This document shows positions 1-9,551 of a stretch of 64,000 bases of DNA, one piece after another. This DNA is from Mycobacterium marseillense (GTDB taxonomy: Bacteria > Actinomycetota > Actinomycetes > Mycobacteriales > Mycobacteriaceae), in the NCBI RefSeq assembly GCF_010731675.1, contig NZ_AP022584.1:2108001-2172000 (forward strand), in the 5' to 3' direction. The translations under genes and the position numbers were made by a program. The notes under the pieces are model-generated. The model did not search any database and had not been told where the DNA came from. It worked only from the letters and a program-made list of their open reading frames with translations. Each line of letters begins with the position of its first letter. The stretch's first letter is position 1.

Positions 1-467
1 AAGACGTGGCCGCCGAAGTCGTTGAGGCCGGCAATCGACGGCATCCGGGGATGATGCAAGACGCCGGTGGCGGTGATGAGGAAGTCCGCGGCGTGCTCGC
101 CCCCGGTGGCGGTGCGCAACGACCAGCGGCCGTTCTCGAAACGGGCGTCGGTGATTTCGGTGCCGAACCGGATGCGGTCCCGCAGACCGAAGCGGTCCGC
201 GATTGCGCGGAAGTAGTCCTGGATTTCGCGGCCGGGCGAGAACAGGTGCGTCCAGTTCGGGTTGGTGGCGAACGTGTACTGGTAGACCCGCGACGGTATG
301 TCGCAGGTGAGGCCCGGGTAGGTGTTGTCGCGCCAGGTGCCACCCACCTCGTCGGCCTTCTCGAAGATGGCCACATCGGTAATACCGCTGCGCAGCAACG
401 CGATTGCGACGCACAGCCCGGACATGCCGGCCCCGACGACGGCTACGGCGGGATCGCGTCGCGTCAT
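1..467 (-). CDS. Flavin-containing monooxygenase (Baeyer-Villiger type), 3' end cut by window edge
   Basis: The minus strand from the ATG at 467 reads through the window edge without a stop. The first residues give a dinucleotide-binding fold with VVGAGMSG at about residues 10-17. A GGTWRDNTYPG segment at about residues 43-53 is typical of the FAD-containing monooxygenases of the EthA/Baeyer-Villiger group. Such enzymes use NADPH and O2 to oxygenate ketones or heteroatoms. Only about 155 residues are visible, so the NADPH site and the substrate class cannot be judged. It lies 24 bp downstream of the SRPBCC gene on the same strand and is probably cotranscribed with it. Confidence 0.8.
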   Translation of the reverse strand, partial: MTRRDPAVAVVGAGMSGLCVAIALLRSGITDVAIFEKADEVGGTWRDNTYPGLTCDIPSRVYQYTFATNPNWTHLFSPGREIQDYFRAIADRFGLRDRIRFGTEITDARFENGRWSLRTATGGEHAADFLITATGVLHHPRMPSIAGLNDFGGHV

Positions 468-491
468 GGCAGAACTCCCGCGGCCGGTCGG

Positions 492-953
492 CTACTCGGT
501 TTCGGCGCGCTGTTTGAGGCGCTGCAGGGTGAGCCGGATGTGCTCGGTGTTGGCGGCCACCCGATCGCTGACGCCGGTGGCCTTGCCGGCGACCTTGCGG
601 AACCACCCGGGCCTGCGGTCCCAGGTGCTCTCGGTGACCTCGCATCCGCCGTCGGCCGCGACGATGTCGTACTGCCAGCGGGCGATCGGAAGGACGGTGT
701 GGGTCACGTCGAAGGCGAAGCGGCGGCCCGGGTCGGCGTCGGTGACGGTGCATTTGGTGCTCCAGCGCCGGCGGCCGCTCTCGTTGTGGCCGGTGAAGAC
801 CGCGCCCGGGCTCACGGCGTCGCCCTTGCGCCATTCCATCGCCACCGCCTCCTCGGCGAGCGAGGCCAGGGTGGGCAGGTCGGTGATGAGGCGGTACACC
901 ACGTCGGGGCGGGCATCGATTCGCATGGTGGCCGAAACGCACGGGTCGGTCAT
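492..953 (-). CDS. SRPBCC family protein (polyketide cyclase/dehydrase-like)
   Basis: A 153-residue protein that starts with a beta strand and an RIDARPDVVYRLITD segment, the usual opening of the SRPBCC (START-like) fold. Later strands (FDVTHTVLPIARWQYDI, GGCEVTESTW) and a long C-terminal helix fit the helix-grip shape. The family binds hydrophobic ligands; no catalytic residues can be assigned. There is no signal peptide, so it is likely cytosolic. It precedes the flavin monooxygenase on the same strand, and the two may act on one hydrophobic substrate (inference). It is divergent from ald. In M. tuberculosis the regulator aldR occupies this position instead. Confidence 0.75.
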   Translation of the reverse strand: MTDPCVSATMRIDARPDVVYRLITDLPTLASLAEEAVAMEWRKGDAVSPGAVFTGHNESGRRRWSTKCTVTDADPGRRFAFDVTHTVLPIARWQYDIVAADGGCEVTESTWDRRPGWFRKVAGKATGVSDRVAANTEHIRLTLQRLKQRAETE

Positions 954-1012
954 GCGCCGATCATAGCCAGCGGGCGAGGCGATTCACATCGATTGCGGCC
1001 CCTCCGAACTTT

Positions 1013-1043
1013 CTTCACACTTGAAGGGGCTTCACAATTGAAT
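1013..1043. promoter_or_regulatory. Pair of TTCA-N4-TGAA dyads upstream of ald, candidate operator
   Basis: Two inverted repeats with the same layout lie 24-54 bp before the ald start. The first is CTTCA-CACT-TGAAG at 1013-1026. The second is CTTCA-CAAT-TGAAT at 1030-1043. Their centres are 17 bp apart, and a weaker TTCACATC half-site lies near 983. ald is controlled by the Lrp/AsnC regulator AldR in M. tuberculosis, so these dyads are reasonable candidates for its multimer sites. That link is inference. Confidence 0.4.
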
Positions 1044-1066
1044 GAATGGGCGAACGAGGGGCGATC

Positions 1067-2182
1067 ATGCGAGTCGGCGTACCGACCGAGATTAAGACGA
1101 ACGAGTTTCGCGTGGCCATCACCCCCGCCGGTGTCGCCGAGTTGGTCGGTCGCGGACACGATGTGCTCGTCCAGTCGGGCGCCGGCGAGGGATCGTCGAT
1201 CACCGACGCCGAGTTCAAGGCGGCGGGCGCCCAGCTCGCGGATACGGCCGAACAGGTTTGGGTCGAGGCCGACCTGCTGCTCAAGGTCAAAGAACCCGTG
1301 CCGGCCGAGTATGAGCTGTTGCGGCGCAACCAGATTCTGTTCACCTACCTGCATCTGGCCGCGTCGCGCGCGTGCACCGACGCGTTGTTGGCCTCCGGAA
1401 CAACATCGATCGCCTACGAGACCGTCCAAACCGCCGACGGCACACTGCCGTTGCTCGCGCCGATGAGCGAGGTGGCCGGCCGGCTGTCCGCTCAGGTGGG
1501 GGCTTATCACCTGATGCGCACCCACGGCGGGCGCGGCGTGCTGATGGGCGGCGTGCCCGGCGTCAAGCCGGCCGACGTCGTGGTGATCGGGGCGGGCACG
1601 GCCGGCTACAACGCGGCCCGCGTCGCGAACGGCATGGGCGCGATGGTCTCGGTGCTCGACGTGAACATCAACAAGCTCCGGCTGCTCGACGCCGAGTTCG
1701 GCGGGCAGGTGCGCACCCGGTATTCGTCGGCCTACGACTTGGAGGGCACCGTCAAGCGGGCCGACCTGGTCATCGGGGCCGTGCTGCTCCCCGGCGCAAA
1801 GGCCCCCCGCCTGGTCTCGAATTCCCTTGTCGCGCAGATGAAACCGGGCGCCGTGCTGGTGGACATCTCCATCGATCAGGGGGGCTGCTTCGAGGACTCG
1901 CGGCCGACCACCCACGACGACCCGACCTTCGCCGTGCACGACACCCTGTTCTACTGCGTGGCCAACATGCCCAGCGCGGTGCCCAAGACGTCGACGGTGG
2001 CGCTCACGAATGCGACCATGCCCTATGTGCTCGCGCTCGCCGACCGCGGCTGGCGCGCCGCGTGCCGCGCGGATCACGCTTTGGCCAAAGGACTTTCGAC
2101 GCACGACGGCGCGCTGCTGTCCGGTCAGGTGGCCGTCGATCTCGGCCTGCCGTTCACGGACCCGGCCGCGCTGCTCGGCTGA
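1067..2182 (+). CDS. ald: L-alanine dehydrogenase
   Basis: Catalyses the reversible NAD-dependent deamination of L-alanine to pyruvate and ammonium, and can also reduce glyoxylate. The 371 residues equal the length of the M. tuberculosis enzyme when translation starts at the ATG at 1067; an earlier in-frame ATG at 1046 would add seven unlikely residues. Known active-site positions are in place: Arg15, Lys75 and His96 by this numbering. The NAD-binding loop GAGTAG falls at residues 175-180. It faces the nitronate monooxygenase gene convergently with only 4 bp between the stop codons. Two dyads upstream suggest regulation by an Lrp-type protein. Confidence 0.96.
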   Translation: MRVGVPTEIKTNEFRVAITPAGVAELVGRGHDVLVQSGAGEGSSITDAEFKAAGAQLADTAEQVWVEADLLLKVKEPVPAEYELLRRNQILFTYLHLAASRACTDALLASGTTSIAYETVQTADGTLPLLAPMSEVAGRLSAQVGAYHLMRTHGGRGVLMGGVPGVKPADVVVIGAGTAGYNAARVANGMGAMVSVLDVNINKLRLLDAEFGGQVRTRYSSAYDLEGTVKRADLVIGAVLLPGAKAPRLVSNSLVAQMKPGAVLVDISIDQGGCFEDSRPTTHDDPTFAVHDTLFYCVANMPSAVPKTSTVALTNATMPYVLALADRGWRAACRADHALAKGLSTHDGALLSGQVAVDLGLPFTDPAALLG

Positions 2183-2186
2183 TCGG

Positions 2187-3212
2187 CTAATCGGTGGCCG
2201 CGAGGCCGGCGATGATGTCGGCCGCCGGGCCGGCGCTGGCGTGCTTGAAGGCCGACCCGGCCCACAGCGGTATCCCGTTCGGGTCCTCGAGGGCCGCGGC
2301 GGCTTCCCGGATGGGCGATGTCATCTGGTTGACCTCGGGGTAGCCCAGCGGCGCCACGTGGTCGAGCATGCGGGTGAAGTCGTTTTCCAGGCCGCGCGCA
2401 TACCGGCCCGAAAATGCCCGTGTCACAACGGTGGTCGCGAACAGCGGGTTCTTCAGGGCGGTGCGGTGGGCGGGGTTGGTGCCGGCCTCGTCGGCGAGCA
2501 GCAGCGCGGTGCCGACCTGCGCGGCCACCGCTCCCCTGCGCAGGGCGGCCCCGATCTCGTCGGCTGTGCCCAGCCCGCCGGCGGCGATGATCGGGACGTC
2601 ATGGGCGTTGCGGACGCGGTCGATGAGCTGATGCAGCGACTCGTTGGCGGGCTCCATGTCGGGCGCGAACGTGCCGCGATGCCCGCCCGCCGCGGGCCCC
2701 TGGACCACCAGGCTGTCCGCGCCTGCCGCGACGGCCACCCCGGCCTCGTACGCCGACGTCACCGTGACCATCACCAGCAGGCCCAGCGCGCCGAGGCGCC
2801 GAATCACGTCGGGCGGCGGGACGCCGAACGTGAAGGACACCAGCTCGGGGCGGACGTCGGCCACCACCTCGAGCTTCTGCTCCCACCCGTCGTCGTCGCC
2901 GTAATGCGGGTGACCGACTTCCACCTGGTAGTGGTCGGCGATCTCTTCGAGTTCGGCCGCGTAGTAGTCCAGGGCCACCCAGTCGGCGACACTGGGCTGG
3001 GGCACAAACAGATTCACCCCCAGCGGGCCGGTGGTGGCCTTGCGCGCCGCGGCGATGTCGTCGGCGAACTGCTCGGCATCGAGGTACCCGCCGGCGACGA
3101 AACCAAGCCCACCGGCGTTGGACACCGCCGCGGCCAGCGCAGGAGTCCCGGGCCCGCCGGCCATCGGGGCGCCCACGATGGGCACTGCGATGTCCCAAAA
3201 GCCCAGTACCAT
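2187..3212 (-). CDS. Nitronate monooxygenase (2-nitropropane dioxygenase family)
   Basis: 341 residues forming an FMN-dependent TIM barrel. The opening MVLGFWDIAVPIVGAPMAGG and the later GGHRG and FMN-phosphate-binding IIAAGGLG segments are family hallmarks. Family members oxidise alkyl nitronates such as propionate 3-nitronate using O2. It corresponds to Rv2781c by neighbourhood. It is the last gene of a minus-strand run gpsI-pepR-this gene, 60 bp after the pepR stop, so it may be cotranscribed. The physiological substrate cannot be read from the sequence. Confidence 0.88.
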   Translation of the reverse strand: MVLGFWDIAVPIVGAPMAGGPGTPALAAAVSNAGGLGFVAGGYLDAEQFADDIAAARKATTGPLGVNLFVPQPSVADWVALDYYAAELEEIADHYQVEVGHPHYGDDDGWEQKLEVVADVRPELVSFTFGVPPPDVIRRLGALGLLVMVTVTSAYEAGVAVAAGADSLVVQGPAAGGHRGTFAPDMEPANESLHQLIDRVRNAHDVPIIAAGGLGTADEIGAALRRGAVAAQVGTALLLADEAGTNPAHRTALKNPLFATTVVTRAFSGRYARGLENDFTRMLDHVAPLGYPEVNQMTSPIREAAAALEDPNGIPLWAGSAFKHASAGPAADIIAGLAATD

Positions 3213-3272
3213 TTGGCTAGTCCGTCGACGGCGAGCGCCGGCACGGCGCGAGTGAGGAGGCGGACATTTGAG

Positions 3273-4640
3273 CTACGTTACCATCGCCCGAAGTTGTTGG
3301 GGCAGTGACCGTTTGGCCGCATACGGGCCCAGGACCGCGGCGCCGTAGCGCTGCCCGAGCAGCCGGCGGGCGACGGCGTTGACCTCCTCGACGGTCACCT
3401 GGTCGATCTGCTGCAGGGTGTGCTCGATACTGCGGTGCTTGCCGTAGTTGAGCTCGCTGCGGCCCAGGCGGCTCATCCGCGAGCCCGAATCTTCCAGCCC
3501 CAGCACCAGGCCGCCGCGCAGCGAGCCCTTGGCGATGCGGCATTCCGACTCGGTGAGGCCGTCGCGGGCCACCGCATCGAGGACCGTACTGGTCACATCC
3601 ATGACCTCGGCGAAGCGTTCGGGCTGGCAGGCCGCGTACACCGACAGAGCGCCGCTGTCGGCGAAGATGTCCACCGTCGAATAGACCGAGTAGGCCAGCC
3701 CGCGCAGCTCCCGGACTTCTTGGAACAGCCGGGAGCTCAGGCCGCCGCCCAGCGCGGTGTTCAACACCGACAGCGCCCAGCGGTGCTGCCAGCCGCGGCC
3801 GGGCGTGCGCACACCCAGCGACACGTGCGTCTGCTCGGCGTCTCGGTTACCCAGCATCAACCCGGGGCTGCCGCTGACCCGCCCGGCCCCCTTGCGCGGC
3901 GCGATGGGTTCGCGGCCGCGGACCAGGTGCGGGCCGAAGTGCTTGCGCACCAGCGCGACCACCTCGTCGTGGTCGACGTTGCCGGCCACCGCCACCACCA
4001 TGCGTTCGGGCGTGTAGCGCCGGACGTGAAACGAGTGCAGCTGGCCGCGCGTCATGGACGTCACCGACTGCGCGGTGCCGATGACGGGCCGGCCCACCGG
4101 GTGGTCACCGAACAGCGCCGCCAAAAACATGTCCCCGAGGGCGTCCTCGGGGTCGTCGTCGCGCATCGCAATCTCCTCGAGGACGACGTCGCGTTCCAGT
4201 TCGACGTCCTCGGCGGCGCAGCGGCCGTTGAGCACCACGTCGGCGACCAGGTCGACGGCCAGCGCCAGGTCGCTGTCGAGCACGTGCGCGTAGTAGCAGG
4301 TGTGTTCCTTGGCGGTGAACGCGTTCAGCTCCCCGCCGACGGCGTCCATCGCCTGGGCGATATCCACCGCAGTGCGGCTGGGGGTCGACTTGAACAGCAG
4401 GTGCTCGAGGAAGTGGGCCGCGCCGGCGACGGTGGCACCCTCGTCACGCGAGCCGACCCCGACCCACACCCCGACCGAGGCGGACCGGACCGCCGGGAGG
4501 TACTCGGTGACCACCCGCAAGCCGCCGGGCAGCGTGGTGCGCCTCAGTGCGGCTTGCGGTTCGGGGTCCGCCGCGACCGGGTGGTTGCCCCGCCGCAGCG
4601 CGGGGTCAGCTGCGCGCTTTCGGGAATCAGCTCGCGGCAT
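3273..4640 (-). CDS. pepR: Zinc protease PepR, M16 family
   Basis: 455 residues. The inverted zinc motif HFLEH is at residues 76-80, with the downstream glutamate in the [13 protein letters not shown] region. This is the arrangement of the mitochondrial processing peptidase/insulinase (M16) family. I chose the ATG at 4640 because the product then begins shortly before the conserved [15 protein letters not shown] block; an alternative ATG at 4664 gives eight more residues. The start overlaps the 3' end of gpsI by 14 bp, indicating translational coupling with PNPase, as in other mycobacteria. The N-terminus is longer than in the M. tuberculosis homologue. Confidence 0.93.
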   Translation of the reverse strand: MPRADSRKRAADPALRRGNHPVAADPEPQAALRRTTLPGGLRVVTEYLPAVRSASVGVWVGVGSRDEGATVAGAAHFLEHLLFKSTPSRTAVDIAQAMDAVGGELNAFTAKEHTCYYAHVLDSDLALAVDLVADVVLNGRCAAEDVELERDVVLEEIAMRDDDPEDALGDMFLAALFGDHPVGRPVIGTAQSVTSMTRGQLHSFHVRRYTPERMVVAVAGNVDHDEVVALVRKHFGPHLVRGREPIAPRKGAGRVSGSPGLMLGNRDAEQTHVSLGVRTPGRGWQHRWALSVLNTALGGGLSSRLFQEVRELRGLAYSVYSTVDIFADSGALSVYAACQPERFAEVMDVTSTVLDAVARDGLTESECRIAKGSLRGGLVLGLEDSGSRMSRLGRSELNYGKHRSIEHTLQQIDQVTVEEVNAVARRLLGQRYGAAVLGPYAAKRSLPQQLRAMVT

Positions 4641-6885
4641 CGGCAGGGGTGGCCGCCGGGGCATCGGCGGGCGCCGAGTTGTCTTCCTCCACCAAGACCA
4701 GCGAGATCTTGCCGCGCTTGTCGATGTCGGCGATTTCGACGCGCAGCTTGTCGCCGACGTTCACCACGTCCTCGACCTTCGCGATGCGCTTGCCCTTGCC
4801 GAGCTTGGAGATGTGCACCAGGCCGTCGCGGCCGGGCAGCAGCGAGACGAACGCACCGAAATCCGTTGTCTTGACCACGGTTCCGAGGAAACGCTCCCCG
4901 ACCGTCGGCAGCTGCGGGTTCGCGATGGCATTGATCCGGTCGATCGCGGCCTGCGCCGAGGGCCCGTCGGTGGCGCCGACGAACACGGTGCCGTCGTCCT
5001 CGATGGAGATCTGCGCGCCGGTCTCCTCGGTGATGCCGTTGATGACCTTGCCCTTGGGGCCGATGACCTCACCGATCTTGTCCACCGGAACCTTGATGGT
5101 GGTGACCCGCGGGGCGTACGGGCTCATCTCGTCGGGCGCGTCGATGGCCTCGGCCATGACCTCGAGGATCGTCAGGCGCGCATCTTTGGCCTGGCCCAAC
5201 GCACCCGCCAGGACCTGCGACGGGATGCCGTCGAGCTTGGTGTCCAGCTGCAGCGCGGTGACGAAGTCCTTGGTGCCGGCGCACTTGAAGTCCATGTCGC
5301 CGAACGCGTCCTCGGCGCCCAGGATGTCGGTCAGCGTGACGAACCGGCGCTCGGTCTTGCCGTCGATCTCGACATCGTCGGAGACCAGGCCCATCGCGAT
5401 GCCGGCCACCGGCGCCTTCAGCGGCACACCGGCATTCAGCAGCGACAGGGTGGACGCACAGACCGACCCCATCGACGTGGAGCCGTTGGAGCCCAGCGCC
5501 TCGGAGACCTGGCGGATGGCGTACGGGAATTCCTCGACCCCGGGCAGCACCGGGATCAGGGCCCGCTCGGCGAGTGCGCCGTGCCCGATCTCGCGCCGCT
5601 TGGGCGAGCCCACGCGGCCGGTCTCGCCGGTGGAGTACGGCGGGAAGTTGTAGTGGTGCATGTAGCGCTTCGAGGTTTCTGGCCCCAGCGAGTCGATCTG
5701 CTGGGCCATCTTGACCATGTCGAGCGTGGTCACGCCCAGGATCTGGGTCTCACCGCGCTGGAACAGCGCGCTGCCGTGCGCACGGGGGACGACGGCGACC
5801 TCGGCGCTCAGCGCGCGGATGTCGGTGATGCCGCGGCCGTCGATGCGGAAGTGGTCGGTCAGGATGCGCTGGCGCACCAACTTCTTGGTCAGCGAGCGGA
5901 ACGCGGCGCTGACCTCTTTCTCGCGGCCCTCGTAGGTGTCGGCAAGCCGCTGCAGCACCTCGGCCTTGAGCTCGTCGGTGCGCGCGTCGCGCTCGGCCTT
6001 GCCGCCGATCGTCAGCGCCTTGGCCAGCTCGTCGGTGGCCACCGAGGCCACCGAGTAGTAGACGTCTTCCTGATAATCCGGGAACGTCGGGAACTCACCG
6101 ACGGGCTTGGCCGCGGCCCCCGCCAGCTCCTCCTGCGCGGTGCACAGCACCGCGATGAACGGCTTGGCGGCCTCAAGCCCTTCGGCCACAACGGTTTCCG
6201 TCGGTGCCTGGGCGCCGCCCTCGACGAGCTCGATGACCTTATCGGTGGCCTCGGCCTCGACCATCATGATCGCGACATCGGGACCATCCGAGCCGTCAAC
6301 CTTGCGGCCGGCCACCACCATGTCGAACACGGCCCGCTCCAGCTGCTCGACGGTCGGGAACGCCACCCACTGGCCGTCGATGAGCGCGACCCGCACGCCC
6401 CCGATCGGACCCGAGAACGGCAGCCCGCTCAGCTGGGTGGAGGCCGACGCGGCGTTGATCGCCAGCACGTCGTACAGGTCGTTGGGGTCCAGGCTCATGA
6501 CCGTGACCACGACCTGGATTTCGTTGCGCAGCCCGGACACGAATGACGGGCGCAGCGGCCGGTCGATGAGCCGGCAGGTCAGGATCGCGTCGGTGGAGGG
6601 ACGGCCCTCGCGACGGAAGAAGGAACCGGGGATGCGACCGGCGGCATACATCCGCTCCTCGACATCGACGGTCAGCGGGAAGAAGTCGAAGTGCTCCTTG
6701 GGGCTCTTGCTGGCGGTGGTCGCCGACAACAGCATGTTTTCGTCATCCAGGTACGCGACGACGGCACCGGCGGCCTGTTGGGCCAACCGGCCGGTCTCGA
6801 AACGGATGGTGCGGGTGCCGAAGCTCCCGTTGTCGATGGTGGCGGTCGCCTCGAACACGCCCTCTTCAATTTCAGCGACAGACAT
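4627..6885 (-). CDS. gpsI: Polyribonucleotide nucleotidyltransferase (PNPase)
   Basis: Degrades RNA 3' to 5' with phosphate and can also polymerise nucleoside diphosphates. The 752 residues show two RNase PH domains (about 1-230 and 330-560), a KH domain ([18 protein letters not shown]) and a C-terminal S1 domain ([18 protein letters not shown]). The start at 6885 gives [11 protein letters not shown], matching the family; 31 further upstream residues in frame look unrelated. The gene follows rpsO on the same strand, the arrangement seen in many bacteria. It has a 388-bp leader in between, where lppU lies in M. tuberculosis. Confidence 0.97.
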   Translation of the reverse strand: MSVAEIEEGVFEATATIDNGSFGTRTIRFETGRLAQQAAGAVVAYLDDENMLLSATTASKSPKEHFDFFPLTVDVEERMYAAGRIPGSFFRREGRPSTDAILTCRLIDRPLRPSFVSGLRNEIQVVVTVMSLDPNDLYDVLAINAASASTQLSGLPFSGPIGGVRVALIDGQWVAFPTVEQLERAVFDMVVAGRKVDGSDGPDVAIMMVEAEATDKVIELVEGGAQAPTETVVAEGLEAAKPFIAVLCTAQEELAGAAAKPVGEFPTFPDYQEDVYYSVASVATDELAKALTIGGKAERDARTDELKAEVLQRLADTYEGREKEVSAAFRSLTKKLVRQRILTDHFRIDGRGITDIRALSAEVAVVPRAHGSALFQRGETQILGVTTLDMVKMAQQIDSLGPETSKRYMHHYNFPPYSTGETGRVGSPKRREIGHGALAERALIPVLPGVEEFPYAIRQVSEALGSNGSTSMGSVCASTLSLLNAGVPLKAPVAGIAMGLVSDDVEIDGKTERRFVTLTDILGAEDAFGDMDFKCAGTKDFVTALQLDTKLDGIPSQVLAGALGQAKDARLTILEVMAEAIDAPDEMSPYAPRVTTIKVPVDKIGEVIGPKGKVINGITEETGAQISIEDDGTVFVGATDGPSAQAAIDRINAIANPQLPTVGERFLGTVVKTTDFGAFVSLLPGRDGLVHISKLGKGKRIAKVEDVVNVGDKLRVEIADIDKRGKISLVLVEEDNSAPADAPAATPADAAS

Positions 6886-7273
6886 AGACGTCCGTACGGC
6901 CTCTCTTATTCGGCTGTTTCGCGTCGTCACGCGCAACCTGGAGAGGGTCCGCAGGACCCGTTCGGGCCTGCGAGTCACCCTGGGAGCTATCCCGAAGAGC
7001 CAGTCTGAATACGGCTACGGCCATCGATCGAAGCGGCCGAGAAGCCCCAGATCCGGAGAGCCCGGCAGCCACTACCGAAGACCGCCCGATGCAGACTGGG
7101 CTGCTCCCTCGAAGGTGCGTAGTGACACGCTGGAACGGCACACGCGGATCTGCGTGACCGCACCGTTTGCTCGGGCCGAACCGGCCCAGAACGTCCTCAC
7201 TCTACACTGGCGGCCCCGCCAGGCCAGCATCGCGCGGGACCGGGCGGGGGTTATCGCCCCGGCGTCGGCGGCG
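6886..7273 (-). other. 388-bp leader/spacer between rpsO and gpsI with RNA hairpins
   Basis: No convincing gene is visible here, and the lipoprotein gene lppU found at this place in M. tuberculosis is absent. A perfect hairpin, GGGTCC-GCA-GGACCC, lies at 6945-6959, about 60 nt upstream of the gpsI start. A second dyad, CTGGCGG/CCGCCAG, lies at 7207-7222. The first could act like the pnp leader hairpins that autoregulate PNPase in enterobacteria; that is inference only. No clear promoter was identified. Confidence 0.45.
7240..7262 (-). terminator. Hairpin just downstream of rpsO
   Basis: CCGGGCG at 7240-7246 pairs with CGCCCCGG at 7255-7262 with one bulged base. This forms a strong hairpin 12 bases after the rpsO stop. 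There is no U-run, which is usual for mycobacterial terminators. It may end or attenuate the rpsO transcript before gpsI. Confidence 0.35.
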
Positions 7274-7543
7274 TCAGCGACGCAGGCCGAGGCGTTCGAC
7301 CAGCGAGCGGTAGCGCGCCACGTCGATCTGCGCGACGTACTTCAGCAGCCGGCGGCGGCGGCCGACCAGCAGCAGCAAGCCGCGCCGCGAGTGGTGGTCG
7401 TGCTTGTGCACCTTGAGGTGCTCGGTCAGGTCTGCGATCCGCTTGGTCAGCAGCGCGACCTGGGCCTCCGGGGAACCGGTGTCGGTGTCATGCAGGCCGT
7501 AGGTGCCCAGGATTTCTTTTTTCTGCTCGGCTGTCAGCGCCAC
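7274..7543 (-). CDS. rpsO: 30S ribosomal protein S15
   Basis: 89 residues, the standard length. The family signature runs through the centre ([19 protein letters not shown], then [12 protein letters not shown]), and the C-terminus ends GLRR. S15 binds the central domain of 16S rRNA early in 30S assembly. The start follows a plausible leader, and ribF lies upstream on the same strand after a 156-bp gap. Confidence 0.98.
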   Translation of the reverse strand: MALTAEQKKEILGTYGLHDTDTGSPEAQVALLTKRIADLTEHLKVHKHDHHSRRGLLLLVGRRRRLLKYVAQIDVARYRSLVERLGLRR

Positions 7544-7699
7544 GAACTATCTCCATCAATCGGTCCGCGAAGGGTGAATGTTTCGGGCGCGGCCACCGCG
7601 AACCGCAGCACGCGCCGATGTCGTCCGGCAGTTTAGCAGCGGCGCGACCGCGGGGCGCAAACGCCGAGGCTCCCGCTGGCCGCGGTCACTCGCCGCGCA

Positions 7700-8674
7700 T
7701 TACCCCGCGGACAGCAGGGCCCGGGCCCGGTCGGTGTCCTTGCCCATCGCGACGACGAGTTCCTCGGTGGAGTCGAACTTGTGCTGCCCGCGGATGCGGC
7801 CGACGAAATCCAGCGCCACGTGCTGCCCGTACAAATCGGCGTCGGTGTCCAGGACGAACGCCTCGACGGTGCGGGTGCGGCCGGAGAAGGTCGGGTTGGT
7901 GCCCACGGAGACGGCCGCCTGGTAGCGCTCGCCCGGGACGACGGTGCCGGTCACGGGGCCGTGGCCCAGGACGGTGAACCACGCGGCGTACACGCCGTCG
8001 GCCGGGATGGCCGAATACATCGGCGGCGCCACGTTCGCGGTCGGGAAGCCCAGTTCGGCGCCGCGGCCGTGACCGCGCACCACCACGCCCTCGACCCGGT
8101 GCGGGCGGCCCAGGGCCTCGGTGGCCGCCACCACGTCACCGGCGTCCACGCAGGATCGGATGTAGGTGGACGAGAACGTGACGGTCTCGTTGCTGTGGTG
8201 CTCGGAGAGCAGCGACATCGACTCCACGGCGAACCCGAATCGATCGCCGGCGCGCCGCAGGGTCTCGACATTGCCGGTCGCCTTCTTGCCGAAGGTGAAG
8301 TTCTCCCCCACGACGACCTCGACCACATGCAGGTTCTCGACGAGCAGTTCGTGCACGTAGCGGTCCGGCGTGAGTTTCATGAAATCGGTGGTGAACGGCA
8401 TCACCAGAAAGACGTCGATGCCCAGCTCCTCGGCCAGCTCGGCGCGGCGCGTCAGCGTCGTCAGCTGCGCCGGATGGCTGCCGGGATAGACCACTTCCAT
8501 CGGGTGCGGGTCGAAGGTCATCAACACCGTCGGCACGTTGCGCGCGCGCCCCGCCTTCACCGCATGAGCGATCAGTTCGGCGTGGCCGCGATGCACACCA
8601 TCGAACACGCCGATGGTGAGCACACACCTGCCCCAGTCCGTGGGAATCTCGTCTTGGCCGCGCCACCGCTGCAC
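7700..8674 (-). CDS. ribF: Bifunctional riboflavin kinase/FAD synthetase
   Basis: Converts riboflavin to FMN and then to FAD. The 324 residues have an N-terminal FMN adenylyltransferase domain with the nucleotidyltransferase motif GVFDGVHRGH at about residues 23-32. A C-terminal riboflavin kinase domain follows, with the GRGAELGFPTAN segment (conserved PTxN motif) and GTNPTF. The whole family length is present. It is divergent from sirR. The start ATG at 8674 gives MQRWRGQDEIP, as in other mycobacteria. Confidence 0.97.
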   Translation of the reverse strand: MQRWRGQDEIPTDWGRCVLTIGVFDGVHRGHAELIAHAVKAGRARNVPTVLMTFDPHPMEVVYPGSHPAQLTTLTRRAELAEELGIDVFLVMPFTTDFMKLTPDRYVHELLVENLHVVEVVVGENFTFGKKATGNVETLRRAGDRFGFAVESMSLLSEHHSNETVTFSSTYIRSCVDAGDVVAATEALGRPHRVEGVVVRGHGRGAELGFPTANVAPPMYSAIPADGVYAAWFTVLGHGPVTGTVVPGERYQAAVSVGTNPTFSGRTRTVEAFVLDTDADLYGQHVALDFVGRIRGQHKFDSTEELVVAMGKDTDRARALLSAG

Positions 8675-8773
8675 GACCGCAAGCCTACGGCGCCGAGTGC
8701 CCGGCCGGGAGATCCAGAGGGCCCGACACCCGCGAGGGTGGCGGGGAACACGCCGGATCCGGATTGGGTTGCC

Positions 8774-8779
8774 TAAACT
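8774..8779 (+). promoter_or_regulatory. -10 element TAAACT for a leaderless sirR transcript
   Basis: TAAACT ends eight bases before the GTG start of sirR at 8788. A TANNNT hexamer at this distance from a start codon is the usual signature of leaderless transcription in mycobacteria. No Shine-Dalgarno sequence is seen before the GTG, which supports this reading. Confidence 0.45.
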
Positions 8780-8787
8780 TTGTCGTT

Positions 8788-9480
8788 GTGAGGGCTGACG
8801 AAGAGCGTGGCGGTCTCACCGCGGTCGGCCAGGACTACCTCAAGGCGATCTGGAACGCCCAGGAGTGGTCGCTGGACAAGGTCAGCACGAAGATGCTGGC
8901 CGAGAAGATCGGGGTGTCGGCCAGCACGGCCTCGGAGTCGATCCGCAAACTGGCCGAGCAGGGCCTCGTCGACCACGAGAAGTACGGCGCGGTGACCCTG
9001 ACCGAGGCGGGGCGGCGGGCGGCGCTCGAGATGGTGCGCCGGCACCGGCTGCTGGAGACCTTCCTGGTCAACGAGCTCGGCTACGCCTGGGACGAGGTGC
9101 ACGACGAGGCCGAGGTGCTCGAGCACGCGGTGTCGGATCGCCTGGTGGCCCGCATCGACGCCAAGCTGGGGTTCCCGCAGCGCGACCCGCACGGAGACCC
9201 GATCCCGGCCTCCGACGGCCAGGTGCCCACCCCACCGGCGCGCCAGCTGTGGGCGTGCGGCGACGGGGACGCCGGGACGGTGGCCCGCATCTCCGACGCC
9301 GACCCCGAGATGCTGCGCTATTTCACCGACGTCGGCATCAACCTCGACTCCCGGCTGCGGGTCCTGACGCGCCGCGAATTCGCCGGCATGATCTCGGTGG
9401 CGATCGAATCCGGCGATGGCGACGAGACGACCGTCGACCTGGGCAGCCCGGCCGCGCGGGCGATCTGGGTGACGGCCTAG
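8788..9480 (+). CDS. sirR: DtxR/MntR-family metal-dependent regulator
   Basis: 230 residues, orthologous by sequence and place to Rv2788 (SirR/MntR). The N-terminal winged helix contains the recognition segment VSASTASESIRKLAEQGLV. The helical metal-binding and dimerisation domain (RRHRLLETFLVNELGYAWDEVHDEAE, given here in part as family hallmark) carries the His and Glu ligands. A FeoA/SH3-like domain forms the C-terminus. The family represses Mn or Fe uptake genes when metal-loaded. The GTG at 8788 was chosen over an upstream in-frame start because it gives VRADEE, matching the known family start, and fits a leaderless promoter. Confidence 0.92.
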   Translation: MRADEERGGLTAVGQDYLKAIWNAQEWSLDKVSTKMLAEKIGVSASTASESIRKLAEQGLVDHEKYGAVTLTEAGRRAALEMVRRHRLLETFLVNELGYAWDEVHDEAEVLEHAVSDRLVARIDAKLGFPQRDPHGDPIPASDGQVPTPPARQLWACGDGDAGTVARISDADPEMLRYFTDVGINLDSRLRVLTRREFAGMISVAIESGDGDETTVDLGSPAARAIWVTA

Positions 9481-9494
9481 CTCTGTCCGCGAAC

Positions 9495-9540
9495 GTAACG
9501 TGGCTGCGATTATCGGCGACGATTTTCGCAGTGCGATTAC
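9495..9540. terminator. Nested hairpin between convergent sirR and fadE21
   Basis: The arms CTGCGA (9504-9509) and TCGCAG (9526-9531) enclose ATCG-GCGA-CGAT. Outer GTAA/TTAC bases at 9495-9498 and 9537-9540 extend the dyad. It lies between two stop codons that face each other and could terminate both transcripts. A similar element is found at 33190-33235. Confidence 0.45.
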
Positions 9541-9551
9541 CCTCGCGAAGC

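Noticed and set aside
4300..6546. A 748-residue plus-strand open frame across pepR and gpsI
   Set aside because: Lies antisense to two well-identified genes and shows shadow-type composition with no recognisable domain.
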